A stretch of 64,000 bases of DNA from Bacillota bacterium (GTDB lineage Bacteria; Bacillota; Clostridia; Oscillospirales; Ruminococcaceae). A program made the position numbers and the translations under genes. The stretch is taken from NCBI GenBank assembly GCA_023418925.1, contig JAEZYS010000010.1:62001-126000 (forward strand), given 5' to 3'. The notes under the pieces were generated by a model. That model saw nothing but the letters and a program-made list of their open reading frames with translations. It was not told the origin of the DNA and made no database searches. Positions 1 through 9,153 of the stretch are shown here, piece after piece (position 1 is the stretch's first letter; the number at the start of each line of letters is the position of its first letter).

Positions 1-289
1 TTGCTTTTGTGAACATCAAACCCTTGAGAGCCTTCTTGATGAATTCCTCAAGCATGGTTGTAGTAATTTCAAAATCAGCAATAACGCCGTCCTTAAGCGG
101 TCTTACAGCAACAATAGAGCCAGGTGTTCTACCTATAACATCCTTAGCTTCCTGACCGACATACTTAGCAACGTCTTTTCTTGTATCAACAGCAACAACT
201 GATGGTTCACGTATAATTATACCTTTTCCTCTCATATATACAAGGGTGTTAGCTGTACCAAGATCTATCCCGATATCTTTTGTAAACAT
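1..289 (-). CDS. mreB: Rod shape-determining protein MreB (N-terminal part, cut by window edge)
   Basis: Bacterial actin homologue that polymerises under the membrane and guides lateral peptidoglycan synthesis. About 96 N-terminal residues are visible. They start MFTKDIGIDLGTANT, which holds the phosphate-1 loop of the actin/Hsp70 ATPase fold, followed by the typical EPSVVAVD and VRPLKDGVIADF stretches. The ATG at 289 is preceded by AAGGAG with a spacing of about 10. The gene runs off the left edge, so whether it is mreB or a paralogue such as mbl cannot be settled. A promoter lies 130 bases upstream, so it is probably transcribed apart from the genes at 568-3359. Confidence 0.93.
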   Translation of the reverse strand, partial: MFTKDIGIDLGTANTLVYMRGKGIIIREPSVVAVDTRKDVAKYVGQEAKDVIGRTPGSIVAVRPLKDGVIADFEITTTMLEEFIKKALKGLMFTKA

Positions 290-419
290 TTACATCCTAC
301 TCCTTTTAATCTATATAAACACAGTATGAGTTAAAATTCTAATTATGAATTCCCAATTTCTATAATTTAATTACAATTTATATTATTTATTGATAATTGT
401 AAAAGCACATACCTATATT

Positions 420-448
420 ATTATAGCACCATATAAGGATATCTACAA
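420..448 (-). promoter_or_regulatory. Promoter of mreB
   Basis: On the minus strand TTGTAG (443-448) and TATAAT (420-425) are separated by 17 bases, with a TG one base before the -10 (extended -10). It faces mreB and leaves an AT-rich 5' UTR of about 125 bases. The rest of 290-567 is AT-rich and holds nothing else I can name. Confidence 0.6.
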
Positions 449-567
449 CAATTTTTTAAATAAAAATACATTTTTTTTAAAATTCTTTTTATTGTGCAAT
501 GCAGTGATTAAATTAAAAAAATTTTTTGGCTATTTTGACGGGTAACTATTATTTTACGGAATAATTA

Positions 568-843
568 TCATAAACCTTTACAAGTTTTATTATATACAAT
601 AAGGGAAATAATTACGCAGATTACCTGCGCAGTATTTACGGACAAAGTAAGTCCGAATGCTATTTTCATAACAATAAGGTCTAGAATAGCAGGAGAACCT
701 GTATCAAGACCTACCGACATCGTATAGGAAAGCCAGGAAAGGATTGAAACCCCTTCACAAAGCTTCGCAATAACTGTGCCAAGAACTATGCCTGCAAGAA
801 GAAAAAACAGAAAAGCTATTGTCTTTTTAACTCCGCTGCCCAT
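568..843 (-). CDS. DUF4321 family small membrane protein
   Basis: Small hydrophobic protein of 91 residues with two or three predicted membrane helices: residues about 8-25 (AFLFFLLAGIVLGTVIAKL), a middle stretch ending in LSYTMSVGLD, and a C-terminal helix around AQVICVIISLIVY. The order helix, LSY.xSxGL, LDLxxxxxxFGxTLxxN, helix matches the DUF4321 family of Firmicutes, whose function is unknown. I chose the ATG at 843 because the Shine-Dalgarno-like AGAAGGG directly abuts the upstream ATG at 855 and would give it no spacing. It lies 71 bases after the U32 peptidase gene and upstream of mreB, which fits a role at the cell envelope; that is inference. Confidence 0.75.
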   Translation of the reverse strand: MGSGVKKTIAFLFFLLAGIVLGTVIAKLCEGVSILSWLSYTMSVGLDTGSPAILDLIVMKIAFGLTLSVNTAQVICVIISLIVYNKTCKGL

Positions 844-914
844 AATGATGACCATCCCTTCTGATTATTATGGCTTTTTACAGGGATAATGCTGTCCGGA
901 AAATAATATTCGGA

Positions 915-2945
915 CTAGATAATCCCTCTGTAATAAAGTCCCCTTGTAAAGCTTTCATTAGTTGTCTTTGTACCATTTTTATACTGGTTCAGAATATCCG
1001 CAATTCTGTCCGGATTTTCATCCGTAAAATTAAGCTGTATAAATGACGCACCATGAATTTCATTAAGCCTGTCCGACATTGAAAGCACATCGCAGTTGAG
1101 AATTTCAGAAACCTGTCCGTCACATACAACTGGAAAATGTCTGCCTGTTCTGTCGGTAAGCCCTCCCGTACACTTTGAACATTCTCTAACAGCCTGTTTG
1201 ACAGGACAATTTCTGGTAAGCATAAGCGGAAGTCTGCCGTAAGCTATAACCCCGAAAGGAAGTCCACCCAGCTTTTCTATCTGCATAAGTTTCATTTCGA
1301 ACGAAACAACAGTATCAACGAGTCCCAGTTCTTTTAACTCTTCCAATGCAAAAGAATTGACAACGTTAAGACCGAATCCTCCGTGCATTTCAAAGCCGTA
1401 TTTTTTTCCGAGCATTATATGTGAAACATTCTGACAGTAAATACTCCTGTAACCTTTTTTCTTTAACTCTTCAAGCTGTGTTTCAAGCTTTTTCTCGTCT
1501 AAAGTAAATCTCGGAAGTGCAGCGACAAGCCCGTCTTCATATGCAACTTTAAGACACTCTGAAAGCGGAAGAATAACAATGTCAATATATCCTGAATCAA
1601 GGCACTCACAAGCCTGTTCAACAGTTCTTACCTGTGCCCTTACAGAAAATTTCTCCTGCAGTTCACCCTGTGGCTTTTCAGGAACAAATTCATTTATCTT
1701 ATACTCAGGAGTATTAAGCTCTACTCTTCTCCTGTCAAGCTGTTCTATTACATCACGTCTCATGCCGTTAAGCTGTGAAGCTGAAAGAATAAGTCCCTCA
1801 TCAATATCTGCTCTAACTCCGCCAAAAGTGTAAACAGTATCTCCAAGTTTTGAAAGCTGTTTTTCAAGTGCAGCTAAATCAGTAGGACGATTATTTGCAG
1901 TTTCGGGAACATCGCCGCTTACATCTGCCGAAACATCTCCACAGACTGCCTTTACTTTTACAGGGATATCTTTTTTAAGTGTGACTTCAAAACTTACTTC
2001 TGAACACTTTCCCTCTTTACGATAAAGTTCTCTTAACTTAGGGAAAACTTTTTCAGCAGAAACAACGTCCTCTTTCTGCCTTATACCGAACATATCCACA
2101 CCAATTTCCCCAGTGAGATATCCGTCAGTAAATCCGCTTCTAGAAAACACTGCACGGAGTGATTCCATATCAGGAGAAAGTCCGTCAATAGCCTGCCTGC
2201 AAGCAGTTACAGCCGCCGCAACGTATTCAGCACGCTTCATTCTTCCCTCTATTTTAAGTGAACATACCCCTGCCGAAAGCATATCAGAAATATGCGTTAC
2301 AAGCGACATATCCTTCAATGAAAGATCATATCTGTCCTGCCCGTCAATTGCAGAAAACGGAAGTCTGCAAGCCTGCGCACATAACCCTCTGTTTGCACTT
2401 CTTGAGCCTATCATTGCACTCATGTAGCATTGTCCCGAAACACACATGCACAAAGCACCGTGAACAAAAGCTTCTACCTCAATATCAACAGAACATATAT
2501 CCCTTATCTGTTCAAGTGAAAGTTCCCTTGCGATGACAACACGAGAAAAACCAAGCTTTTTTGCAAACAAAGCGCCTTCCTTTGTGTGAACAGACATTTG
2601 CGTTGAAGCATGAAGTGGCATATCAGGAACAGCCTTTTTTATTAGCATTGCTGCACCAATATCTTGAACGATAAATGCGTCAACACCTGCCTTCGCAGAC
2701 ATAATTGCTGTCTTTACAAGTTGTTCTGCTTCACTGTCAAACATCACCGTATTTATTGCCTGATGAACCTTTACATTATGAAGATGACAATATTCAACAG
2801 CATTGCAAAGGTCCTCATAAGAAAAATTCTTAGCGTTTGCTCTTGCGGAAAAACTTTCTCCACCAAGATAAACAGCATCTGCTCCGCATCTTACTGCAGC
2901 TTCAATACTGTCAGGTCCGCCTGCAGGTGCAAGCAATTCTATCAT
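915..2945 (-). CDS. U32 family peptidase (RlhA/YhbU-like, with C-terminal DUF3656-type region)
   Basis: 676-residue member of the U32 'peptidase' family. Characterised relatives include the RlhA protein for 23S rRNA 5-hydroxycytidine and UbiU/UbiV, so hydroxylation chemistry is as likely as proteolysis. The N-terminal TIM-barrel-like domain starts MIELLAPAG and contains ADAVYLGGESFSAR. The signature CxxxxSGQCYMSAMIGSRSANRGLCAQACR at about residues 165-193 holds several of the Fe-S-ligand-type cysteines; a further cysteine group (CPVKQAVRECSKC) lies near residue 605. The full-length size fits the long form with a second barrel. The ATG at 2945 follows GAAAGGA by 9 bases; an upstream TTG at 2963 overlaps that site and is unlikely. 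It sits 30 bases after zapA, probably in one operon. Confidence 0.88.
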   Translation of the reverse strand: MIELLAPAGGPDSIEAAVRCGADAVYLGGESFSARANAKNFSYEDLCNAVEYCHLHNVKVHQAINTVMFDSEAEQLVKTAIMSAKAGVDAFIVQDIGAAMLIKKAVPDMPLHASTQMSVHTKEGALFAKKLGFSRVVIARELSLEQIRDICSVDIEVEAFVHGALCMCVSGQCYMSAMIGSRSANRGLCAQACRLPFSAIDGQDRYDLSLKDMSLVTHISDMLSAGVCSLKIEGRMKRAEYVAAAVTACRQAIDGLSPDMESLRAVFSRSGFTDGYLTGEIGVDMFGIRQKEDVVSAEKVFPKLRELYRKEGKCSEVSFEVTLKKDIPVKVKAVCGDVSADVSGDVPETANNRPTDLAALEKQLSKLGDTVYTFGGVRADIDEGLILSASQLNGMRRDVIEQLDRRRVELNTPEYKINEFVPEKPQGELQEKFSVRAQVRTVEQACECLDSGYIDIVILPLSECLKVAYEDGLVAALPRFTLDEKKLETQLEELKKKGYRSIYCQNVSHIMLGKKYGFEMHGGFGLNVVNSFALEELKELGLVDTVVSFEMKLMQIEKLGGLPFGVIAYGRLPLMLTRNCPVKQAVRECSKCTGGLTDRTGRHFPVVCDGQVSEILNCDVLSMSDRLNEIHGASFIQLNFTDENPDRIADILNQYKNGTKTTNESFTRGLYYRGII

Positions 2946-2975
2946 AAATATGTTTCCTTTCAAAGTCCTGAATCA

Positions 2976-3359
2976 TTATTTCTTTAAAGAGTGTTCCTTT
3001 ACTGTATCCTTGAGTTTAATGAGATTAAGTTCATTTTCAAGAATGGCAATTTTGCCTTCAAGCACTTCAATAACCTTCTGAGCCTCATCACGTTCGGCTC
3101 TTGCTCTGCAGGCATCATCAACATATTCCTTAACCTGAGTTCTTATATTATCAATGCTGTCATTAGATTTCTGAAGCTCATCAAAAGCAGTTAATCCGAC
3201 GAGTATAGCAGCTGACTGAACAGAAATATTATCACCGAGATCAACCATTTTCATGATTTCCCTGTCAAGCTTTTTTGCAAGAGCAAGATAATAACTCGGT
3301 GCTTCATCTGTCTGAAGTGAAAAATCCTTTCCGCAGACAGTTACCTTTACTTTATTCAT
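2976..3359 (-). CDS. zapA: Cell division protein ZapA
   Basis: 127-residue ZapA, which binds FtsZ and bundles protofilaments at midcell. The N-terminal globular part (NKVKVTVCGKDFSLQTDE) is followed by the ALAKKLDREI..... SVQSAAILVGLTAFDELQK stretch typical of the family, then a long C-terminal coiled coil (residues about 65-120, rich in Glu/Lys/Leu). The ATG follows AAAGGAAAA with good spacing. It is the first gene of a minus-strand group with the U32 peptidase 30 bases downstream, the usual zapA-U32 order in Clostridia. Confidence 0.92.
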   Translation of the reverse strand: MNKVKVTVCGKDFSLQTDEAPSYYLALAKKLDREIMKMVDLGDNISVQSAAILVGLTAFDELQKSNDSIDNIRTQVKEYVDDACRARAERDEAQKVIEVLEGKIAILENELNLIKLKDTVKEHSLKK

Positions 3360-3518
3360 ATTAACTTTTTCCTTTCCGTTTTATACTGATCCCAATCAAA
3401 AAGAGTAGTTAGTCCATATACAAATAATTTCTGAATAAAAATGGTAATCAGTAATATGCATATACTTTTATTATAATATATACCTGAAAATAATTCAAGA
3501 CAAAACACAAATCTAGAT

Positions 3519-3548
3519 AAAAAAAGCCCCCGCCAATCGGGCAGGGGC
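3519..3548 (-). terminator. Intrinsic terminator after the 767-residue membrane protein gene
   Basis: On the minus strand a GC-rich stem (GCCCC.GCC paired with GGC.GGGGC around a GATT loop) is followed by seven T. It lies 8 bases after the stop codon of the gene at 3556-5859 and about 160 bases before zapA, so it separates the two transcripts. Confidence 0.85.
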
Positions 3549-3555
3549 ATGATAC

Positions 3556-5859
3556 TTATTCATACATATAAATTCTTAATTCGAAAACTTTACCTTCATA
3601 TATTGTAACCTGATAATTTAAAGCATCTGAATATGTTCCGTAAATATACGTATCAGAAAATTCACCATCGTAATACTCATCAGGTGTTCCGAGAACTTCA
3701 AGAACCTTTGATTCATCATCGCCGATTTTTATTCCGTTTAAATCAGTACTTATACCATATTCCAAAGCATACTCAGAAATTGCAATTGAATATAATCTGC
3801 AGTCTTTTGCAGGCTTTGCTGACGAATCATTATTAATAACAGAAACACTGATACCGAAACTATCACTTAAGATATAACCTGTATCATCAGCTTCCACTGA
3901 TACATCTAAGTCCTCCTGATTAAAGTCTTTGCATGTTGCCAGATCCTTATAAGCGCTGAATGCCTTATCAGGTACAATTACATCTCCATTGACAGTAAAC
4001 TTGATATTTTCTAATCCTACTGATGGGCCTGCATTTACAGGTGGGTTTGAAGGTTCAGCAGGTGGCAATGGATCAATCGGTTCAGGCTCATTAAATGATC
4101 CTAATGATCCTGAACCTGCACTTTCAAGCATGGAATCAAGCTCATCTAGCAGATAATTCATTTCATCCTCTGATACTAGGTCACCGAACTCCTTCTTTAT
4201 TGATTCCTTCAGTTCAGTAATATCAACAGTTTTAATATATTCAGATATATCAACGTTTTCTTCGCTTAGGTCAAGGAGATATTCTGTCGGGAGGCTTATA
4301 TCTGCAACATCTTTTTCCTTAACCCTTGATGAAATGGTCAAAGCCTTAACATTATCACAGAATGCTTCAATTTTACATGTGCTGTAATCTCCGTCCTTGC
4401 CGAGCTCTGCAACAACCTTTATTACTTGTGTTTCGCCGTCATAACTGTCATTTTCAAATTCTAAAGTGATTTTTCCCTTTGTTTCTTTTTTGCCAATCTT
4501 TAAATTTTCAATGTCAATTACAAAATCTGTTTTTTCACCTCTGGTATTCTCAACAAATGTAGCTTTTCCTGTGAATGCCCCATCTTTGTCGAGTGTACCG
4601 ATAAATTCTGCTGATACACCATCATTAGAATCTACATCTTTACATACACATGAAAATACAAACTTATTTCCTTCTGTAATTGTTAAAAATGAGAAACTGA
4701 CTTCCTCGCCTTCTTCATCAATAAAAACAAAATCTCTGCCGACAATAACTCCGTTTTTATCAATATATGTACGGATTTCACAAGTACCATCAGTTGTAAT
4801 AGTATCCTTCATCGTATCAATCATATTCTGAACTTCATCTTGATATTCAGACTTTGAAGAGCGTCCGTAGAAGTCAATTAAATCTTCATCAGCCTTGGCT
4901 GTTTCAAGGATTTCAAGGATCATTGCTTTTCCCTGTTCTTCTGTAAGAGTAACAACAGCCATGTTGTATTCTGCAGAAAGTCCGCCAGCTTCCTTTTTGA
5001 CATTCTTAGCAATCTTTGCATCATTACAATATTTAAGATAAATTTCACTATATCTTGAAATAATGTTATGTACCTGCTCTTCAGTTATCTTACCTGAATC
5101 CGTCTTAATGTTACCAAGTTCACTTGCGTCAATCTCCATTTTTTCACAGAAGTATTTGACACTATCCTTAATACAGATAACCTCATCACTGTACATTGGC
5201 ATGTTAAAGTAAACATCATCATTTTCTTGATCGTACCAAACATTTGCATCAACAAATTTTGAATCTCCGACAAGCAGTTTGAAATATCCGTTCTGTATAC
5301 CATCAGCCATACTGAAATCAGTAAACCCTGTTACAGTATATTCCTTAGGAAGTTCAAGTTCTTCAGTAAGATACTCACCGGCTGTAACTGAAACTTCTGC
5401 TTCATAGCTTATGTCTTTAGCTACTGCATTTTCTGTATTTTTATCTGATGGCAAAAGTTTACCTATAGCATCAGATAAAAGATCTGCCTGTTCACGTTCA
5501 ACGCTTGCATAATACTTATCATCAGAAAGCACAAGCATTTTTACTGAATTCCTGAAGCTTGGGACAACTGTATAGCATATTGCAAGAATTGCAGCTATAG
5601 CAAGCACTCCTATAACAATGAAAAGCCATACGGGTTTCTTTTTCTTTGCAAGCTCAACCCCCATAGGACTTTGTGCATATGGGTTACTTGTAAAGCTTTC
5701 AGAAAAACCATTCTGCTGCACAGGATTGTATGGCTGCGAGTTCATGTCCTGAAAGCCATTATTACCCTGTTGCATGGAATTATTAGTTTCACTGAAAGCG
5801 GAACCGCCATTCTCAGGATTCTGATCGGGTAAATTCTTGTTCAAGTCAAAATTATCCAC
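3556..5859 (-). CDS. Large single-pass membrane protein of unknown function
   Basis: 767 residues that I do not recognise. The first 70 residues are polar and rich in Asn, Gln and Pro, followed by a lysine cluster (AKKKKP) and one strong membrane helix at about 77-98. The remaining 670 residues would be outside the cell by the positive-inside rule. This part is acidic, with several stretches that look like beta-rich repeats, then a proline-rich linker near 610-630. The last 100 residues contain a possible small beta domain with the pattern GIKIGDDESKVLEVLGTPDE, resembling SmpA/OmlA- or BLIP-like folds. The GTG start at 5859 is preceded by GGAGG with spacing 7. A promoter and a terminator bracket it, so it is monocistronic. 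It may be a lipoprotein-like sensor or wall protein; function not assigned. Confidence 0.8.
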   Translation of the reverse strand: MDNFDLNKNLPDQNPENGGSAFSETNNSMQQGNNGFQDMNSQPYNPVQQNGFSESFTSNPYAQSPMGVELAKKKKPVWLFIVIGVLAIAAILAICYTVVPSFRNSVKMLVLSDDKYYASVEREQADLLSDAIGKLLPSDKNTENAVAKDISYEAEVSVTAGEYLTEELELPKEYTVTGFTDFSMADGIQNGYFKLLVGDSKFVDANVWYDQENDDVYFNMPMYSDEVICIKDSVKYFCEKMEIDASELGNIKTDSGKITEEQVHNIISRYSEIYLKYCNDAKIAKNVKKEAGGLSAEYNMAVVTLTEEQGKAMILEILETAKADEDLIDFYGRSSKSEYQDEVQNMIDTMKDTITTDGTCEIRTYIDKNGVIVGRDFVFIDEEGEEVSFSFLTITEGNKFVFSCVCKDVDSNDGVSAEFIGTLDKDGAFTGKATFVENTRGEKTDFVIDIENLKIGKKETKGKITLEFENDSYDGETQVIKVVAELGKDGDYSTCKIEAFCDNVKALTISSRVKEKDVADISLPTEYLLDLSEENVDISEYIKTVDITELKESIKKEFGDLVSEDEMNYLLDELDSMLESAGSGSLGSFNEPEPIDPLPPAEPSNPPVNAGPSVGLENIKFTVNGDVIVPDKAFSAYKDLATCKDFNQEDLDVSVEADDTGYILSDSFGISVSVINNDSSAKPAKDCRLYSIAISEYALEYGISTDLNGIKIGDDESKVLEVLGTPDEYYDGEFSDTYIYGTYSDALNYQVTIYEGKVFELRIYMYE

Positions 5860-5907
5860 TTATTTTCCTCCGTCAACAAATAACTTTTTTAAATTAGCAA
5901 TATTCAC

Positions 5908-5936
5908 ATTATATTATATAATAAATAATGTGTCAA
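5908..5936 (-). promoter_or_regulatory. Promoter of the 767-residue membrane protein gene
   Basis: TTGACA (5931-5936) and TATAAT (5908-5913) on the minus strand with exactly 17 bases between them, about 50 bases upstream of the GTG start. This is a near-consensus sigma-A promoter. Confidence 0.75.
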
Positions 5937-6024
5937 TATAATAAGATATTTTTGTTAACAAACTATAATTAAGGAAAGTAAAATATTCATATTTTGTAAT
6001 TAATTTTAATAATTTAATAAAAAA

Positions 6025-9000
6025 TTATGCGAACCTTGTCTGATTTCCGGATATCAGAATATTCTTATCAAAGCTTTCGCTGGTGAAATTCTCAGGCATA
6101 TACAAATATATAGTGTGATCATTTCCCGAAGCACTTGCGCAGTATACATATTTTTTATCTCCATCGCATATAACCTCACGGAATTCAGAATATCCCTTGA
6201 GCATATACCTGCAAAGATTTGTTCCGTTAGGAGATATGGCACTGATCGAACCAATATCATTTGTAATGATATTTCCGCCGCTGATAATTACAGCACCCTT
6301 TTTCACTGCAATAGTATTAGGCTCACTTGAATCTGCAATTGCCTTGATTATACCATTGTAGAGCTTTACCTGACCGCGACCATTGCTGTCACCTATGCAG
6401 GTAACCTTTGTACCAGAGCCGGTTACGTTGATATTGCCATTATGAACAGAAATATCAACATTTCCTCCCGACGAGCCAATGCCTGTAACACGCTTTGCAT
6501 TAATGGTTGCATTAATCTCTCCATTATCAAAAACTGCTTTTAAACTGCCTCCATTAAGTACGCCAACAGCACAACAGTCATCACCTGAGCACTGTATTTT
6601 TATATCGGATGAATTATTAAAAATGACATTACCGTTGAGAGAGCCTATTCCGACAACTTTCTGACCGTCAGCAAATACTGATATATCCGAATTTGAAAAT
6701 TCGATTCCAGCGCTGCCGGAAACATAACCAATACTGATGATATTAGCACCCTTGACCTTTGAAACAACAGAACCTGATACTATATTGATTGATGAAGTCT
6801 GCTTTGCAGCACCCCCACCGATACCAATAACATTCTCACCGCTTGCAAATGCATAAATACTTCCTGTTGCTTCAAAAGTAATCCGTCCGAAGCTCTGATG
6901 ATAATTTCCTCCTATGCAGACACCGTCATTATGCATGCAAGAAACACTAAGGTTTCCCCCACCCTCAAACCTGACTGATGAATCTTCCGGAACCCTGATT
7001 CCTTCATATGAAATATTGTTGCTTCCTTCAAGATAGATAACAACATTGCTTTTCTTTCCGACAATAACCGCAGGCCCATCACAACCCTTGATATTTATAT
7101 TCTTGAATGTCAGACATGTGTTACAACCATCAGCAACAACAATCCTCATATTAACAGTTGTTTCGATATCACCGCAGATAGTAACATCAGCGGTACTAAC
7201 TGAAACTTCAGTATAACCTTCAAAGCTCAGACTTACAACATCAATACACTCTGCATTCTTTGCCTCATACCTTTTGATAATATATCCTCTGCAAAGAATA
7301 TTAAAGTCCTTGATCTGTTTCTGAATCTCTTTTGAAATTTCAAGGAGAATTCCCTGCATTGGTTTGCATGTGTAATATCCCTGAATAAGATCAACACCGA
7401 GAGAAATAACCGTCTTAAGTTCTTCCGCATTTTCAACTCCCTCTGCAAGTGTCTTGATATCATGCTGTGAAGCAAAACTTATGATGTTTCTTACAAGATG
7501 GTTTTTCTGATTATCCGTATTAATTCCGCTGATAAGCGATCTGTCTATCTTAATATAGTTAGGCTGGATCTTGATAAGGTTGGATTCATTTGAATATCCT
7601 GTTCCGTAATCGTCAAGTGCAATATTAGCATTATACTTCCTGTACCTGTAATTAAGCAAATCAACAGCACTTCTAAGAATATCATCACTCTCTATAACTT
7701 CAATAACCATCTTTTCAAAAAGAGGCTGATATTTTTCAAGCAATAAATCATAGTCTGCATCTGTAAGAAGGCAGGTTGGTATTGCATTGACAAACAGCTT
7801 TTTATTTTCAAATTTATCCTGATTCTGAAATACATACTCAAATGTATTGAATATTGTTGCACGTTCAATTGAGTAAAGCATTTCCTCATCTTCAGCTATT
7901 GCAAGCATTTCCAAAGGATTAAGCTTGATTCCGTTTACCTCTCTTGGTCGCATAAGCGCTTCATAGGCATATATTGTACCTGTAGCAGCATTTACAATAG
8001 GCTGAAGGTGATAATCAATAAGATTATTCTTGATAACTTCCCTGAAAGCCTCTACTTTTATGTACTGTTCCTTATATGCATCAAAAGATTTTACACTGAA
8101 CTCCACAGGTTCAGCAAAACGATTATGTCCTGCGTCACTGACAGCAAAATCAGTATACTGTATCATTTTCTGAACGTCACTGCATTCATCACTTCTGAAG
8201 CAATATCCGCAGTATACATCTACATCTACAGCAAAAGAAGAAAGCTGCTCCTGAATTTCATTGAATATTTTAGTGATTATATAGATACATTCTTCACGTT
8301 CGCAATCCTCAAATACAATTACCAACTCATTCTGAGACCTGATTCCTGGAATAATGTTTTTGGTTTCATATTTTCTAAGCACCCTTGCTGTCTCAAAAAC
8401 AGCCTTATCAAGAGTTTGCGATTGGCTTAAGGATAGCTTTTTTTCCCTTGTCCACATTTCAAACTGACAAATACAAACAGATTTCTGCTCTTCTGAAAGA
8501 CATCTTTCAATATGCTTAACTATGGCATTTTGTCTTAGCAGGCTTGTTTTAGAGTCATAATACTCAAGGTTTCTGATAAGGTTGCTGCTGCATACAATAT
8601 CTGAAACATCCTGCAGAATAACCCTTATAGAATACTTATCGGTATATTCAATTATTTTTACCCATTTATCCCTTTTTTCCTGTTTATAAATAGAATCCTC
8701 TTCAGAATAAGGTCTTGATTTAAGCTGGCTTAGAATATTATAAAAATCATATTTACTGTCAATTACAGAATCAAAGTTAAGTCCTGTTACTTCGTGAATA
8801 TTCTTGGAAACAAAACCTTTCTTTGTCTTGAAATTGAAATACATATAAGCACCTTCAATAACATTATCCTGAATATACAAAGCAAATTCCAGCATTGATT
8901 TTATATAGAAATAACTCATAAGCGAAATAGTTGTATGAGCAATTGCACAAAAAAGTGCAGCAAATAAAATTCCTCTTATATATACATTTTCAAAAAAAGT

Positions 9001-9099
9001 AATAAGCAATGGTATAAGACAAATTATGATAATTACCACAACAAAGAACTTAATTGCAAAAGAAAAATTAACTTTTCTTATTATTCTTGATATATTCAT
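6025..9099 (-). CDS. Membrane EAL phosphodiesterase with degenerate GGDEF and a C-terminal beta-helix-like repeat domain
   Basis: 1024-residue c-di-GMP protein. Two membrane helices (about 12-34 and 43-65) are followed by a PAS-like region, then a GGDEF-like domain that has lost its signature (RSQNELVIVF replaces RxGGDEFxxx). The EAL domain (about 353-590) keeps its key residues: EAL at 380-382, FVNAIP, EVIES, LDDYGTGYS, KIDRSLI, AEGVE and QGYY, so hydrolysis of c-di-GMP to pGpG is expected. The last 400 residues are Gly/Asn/Ile/Val-rich, with about six imperfect repeats of 30-35 residues centred on a xxVxGIG motif. They resemble the beta-helical 'carbohydrate-binding' repeats of secreted Ruminococcus proteins. 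No further membrane segment is seen, so topology places this part in the cytoplasm. The ATG at 9099 follows AGGAG by 6-7 bases. It is 54 bases downstream of the GGDEF gene and probably cotranscribed. Confidence 0.9.
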   Translation of the reverse strand: MNISRIIRKVNFSFAIKFFVVVIIIICLIPLLITFFENVYIRGILFAALFCAIAHTTISLMSYFYIKSMLEFALYIQDNVIEGAYMYFNFKTKKGFVSKNIHEVTGLNFDSVIDSKYDFYNILSQLKSRPYSEEDSIYKQEKRDKWVKIIEYTDKYSIRVILQDVSDIVCSSNLIRNLEYYDSKTSLLRQNAIVKHIERCLSEEQKSVCICQFEMWTREKKLSLSQSQTLDKAVFETARVLRKYETKNIIPGIRSQNELVIVFEDCEREECIYIITKIFNEIQEQLSSFAVDVDVYCGYCFRSDECSDVQKMIQYTDFAVSDAGHNRFAEPVEFSVKSFDAYKEQYIKVEAFREVIKNNLIDYHLQPIVNAATGTIYAYEALMRPREVNGIKLNPLEMLAIAEDEEMLYSIERATIFNTFEYVFQNQDKFENKKLFVNAIPTCLLTDADYDLLLEKYQPLFEKMVIEVIESDDILRSAVDLLNYRYRKYNANIALDDYGTGYSNESNLIKIQPNYIKIDRSLISGINTDNQKNHLVRNIISFASQHDIKTLAEGVENAEELKTVISLGVDLIQGYYTCKPMQGILLEISKEIQKQIKDFNILCRGYIIKRYEAKNAECIDVVSLSFEGYTEVSVSTADVTICGDIETTVNMRIVVADGCNTCLTFKNINIKGCDGPAVIVGKKSNVVIYLEGSNNISYEGIRVPEDSSVRFEGGGNLSVSCMHNDGVCIGGNYHQSFGRITFEATGSIYAFASGENVIGIGGGAAKQTSSINIVSGSVVSKVKGANIISIGYVSGSAGIEFSNSDISVFADGQKVVGIGSLNGNVIFNNSSDIKIQCSGDDCCAVGVLNGGSLKAVFDNGEINATINAKRVTGIGSSGGNVDISVHNGNINVTGSGTKVTCIGDSNGRGQVKLYNGIIKAIADSSEPNTIAVKKGAVIISGGNIITNDIGSISAISPNGTNLCRYMLKGYSEFREVICDGDKKYVYCASASGNDHTIYLYMPENFTSESFDKNILISGNQTRFA

Positions 9100-9153
9100 A
9101 TTTAGCTCCTGATACACCTGCAAAATTGCAGGTAGTAATAAATATATTATTAG

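Noticed and set aside
3356..3550. 64-residue minus-strand frame between zapA and the terminator
   Set aside because: It starts inside the terminator hairpin and has no ribosome-binding site.
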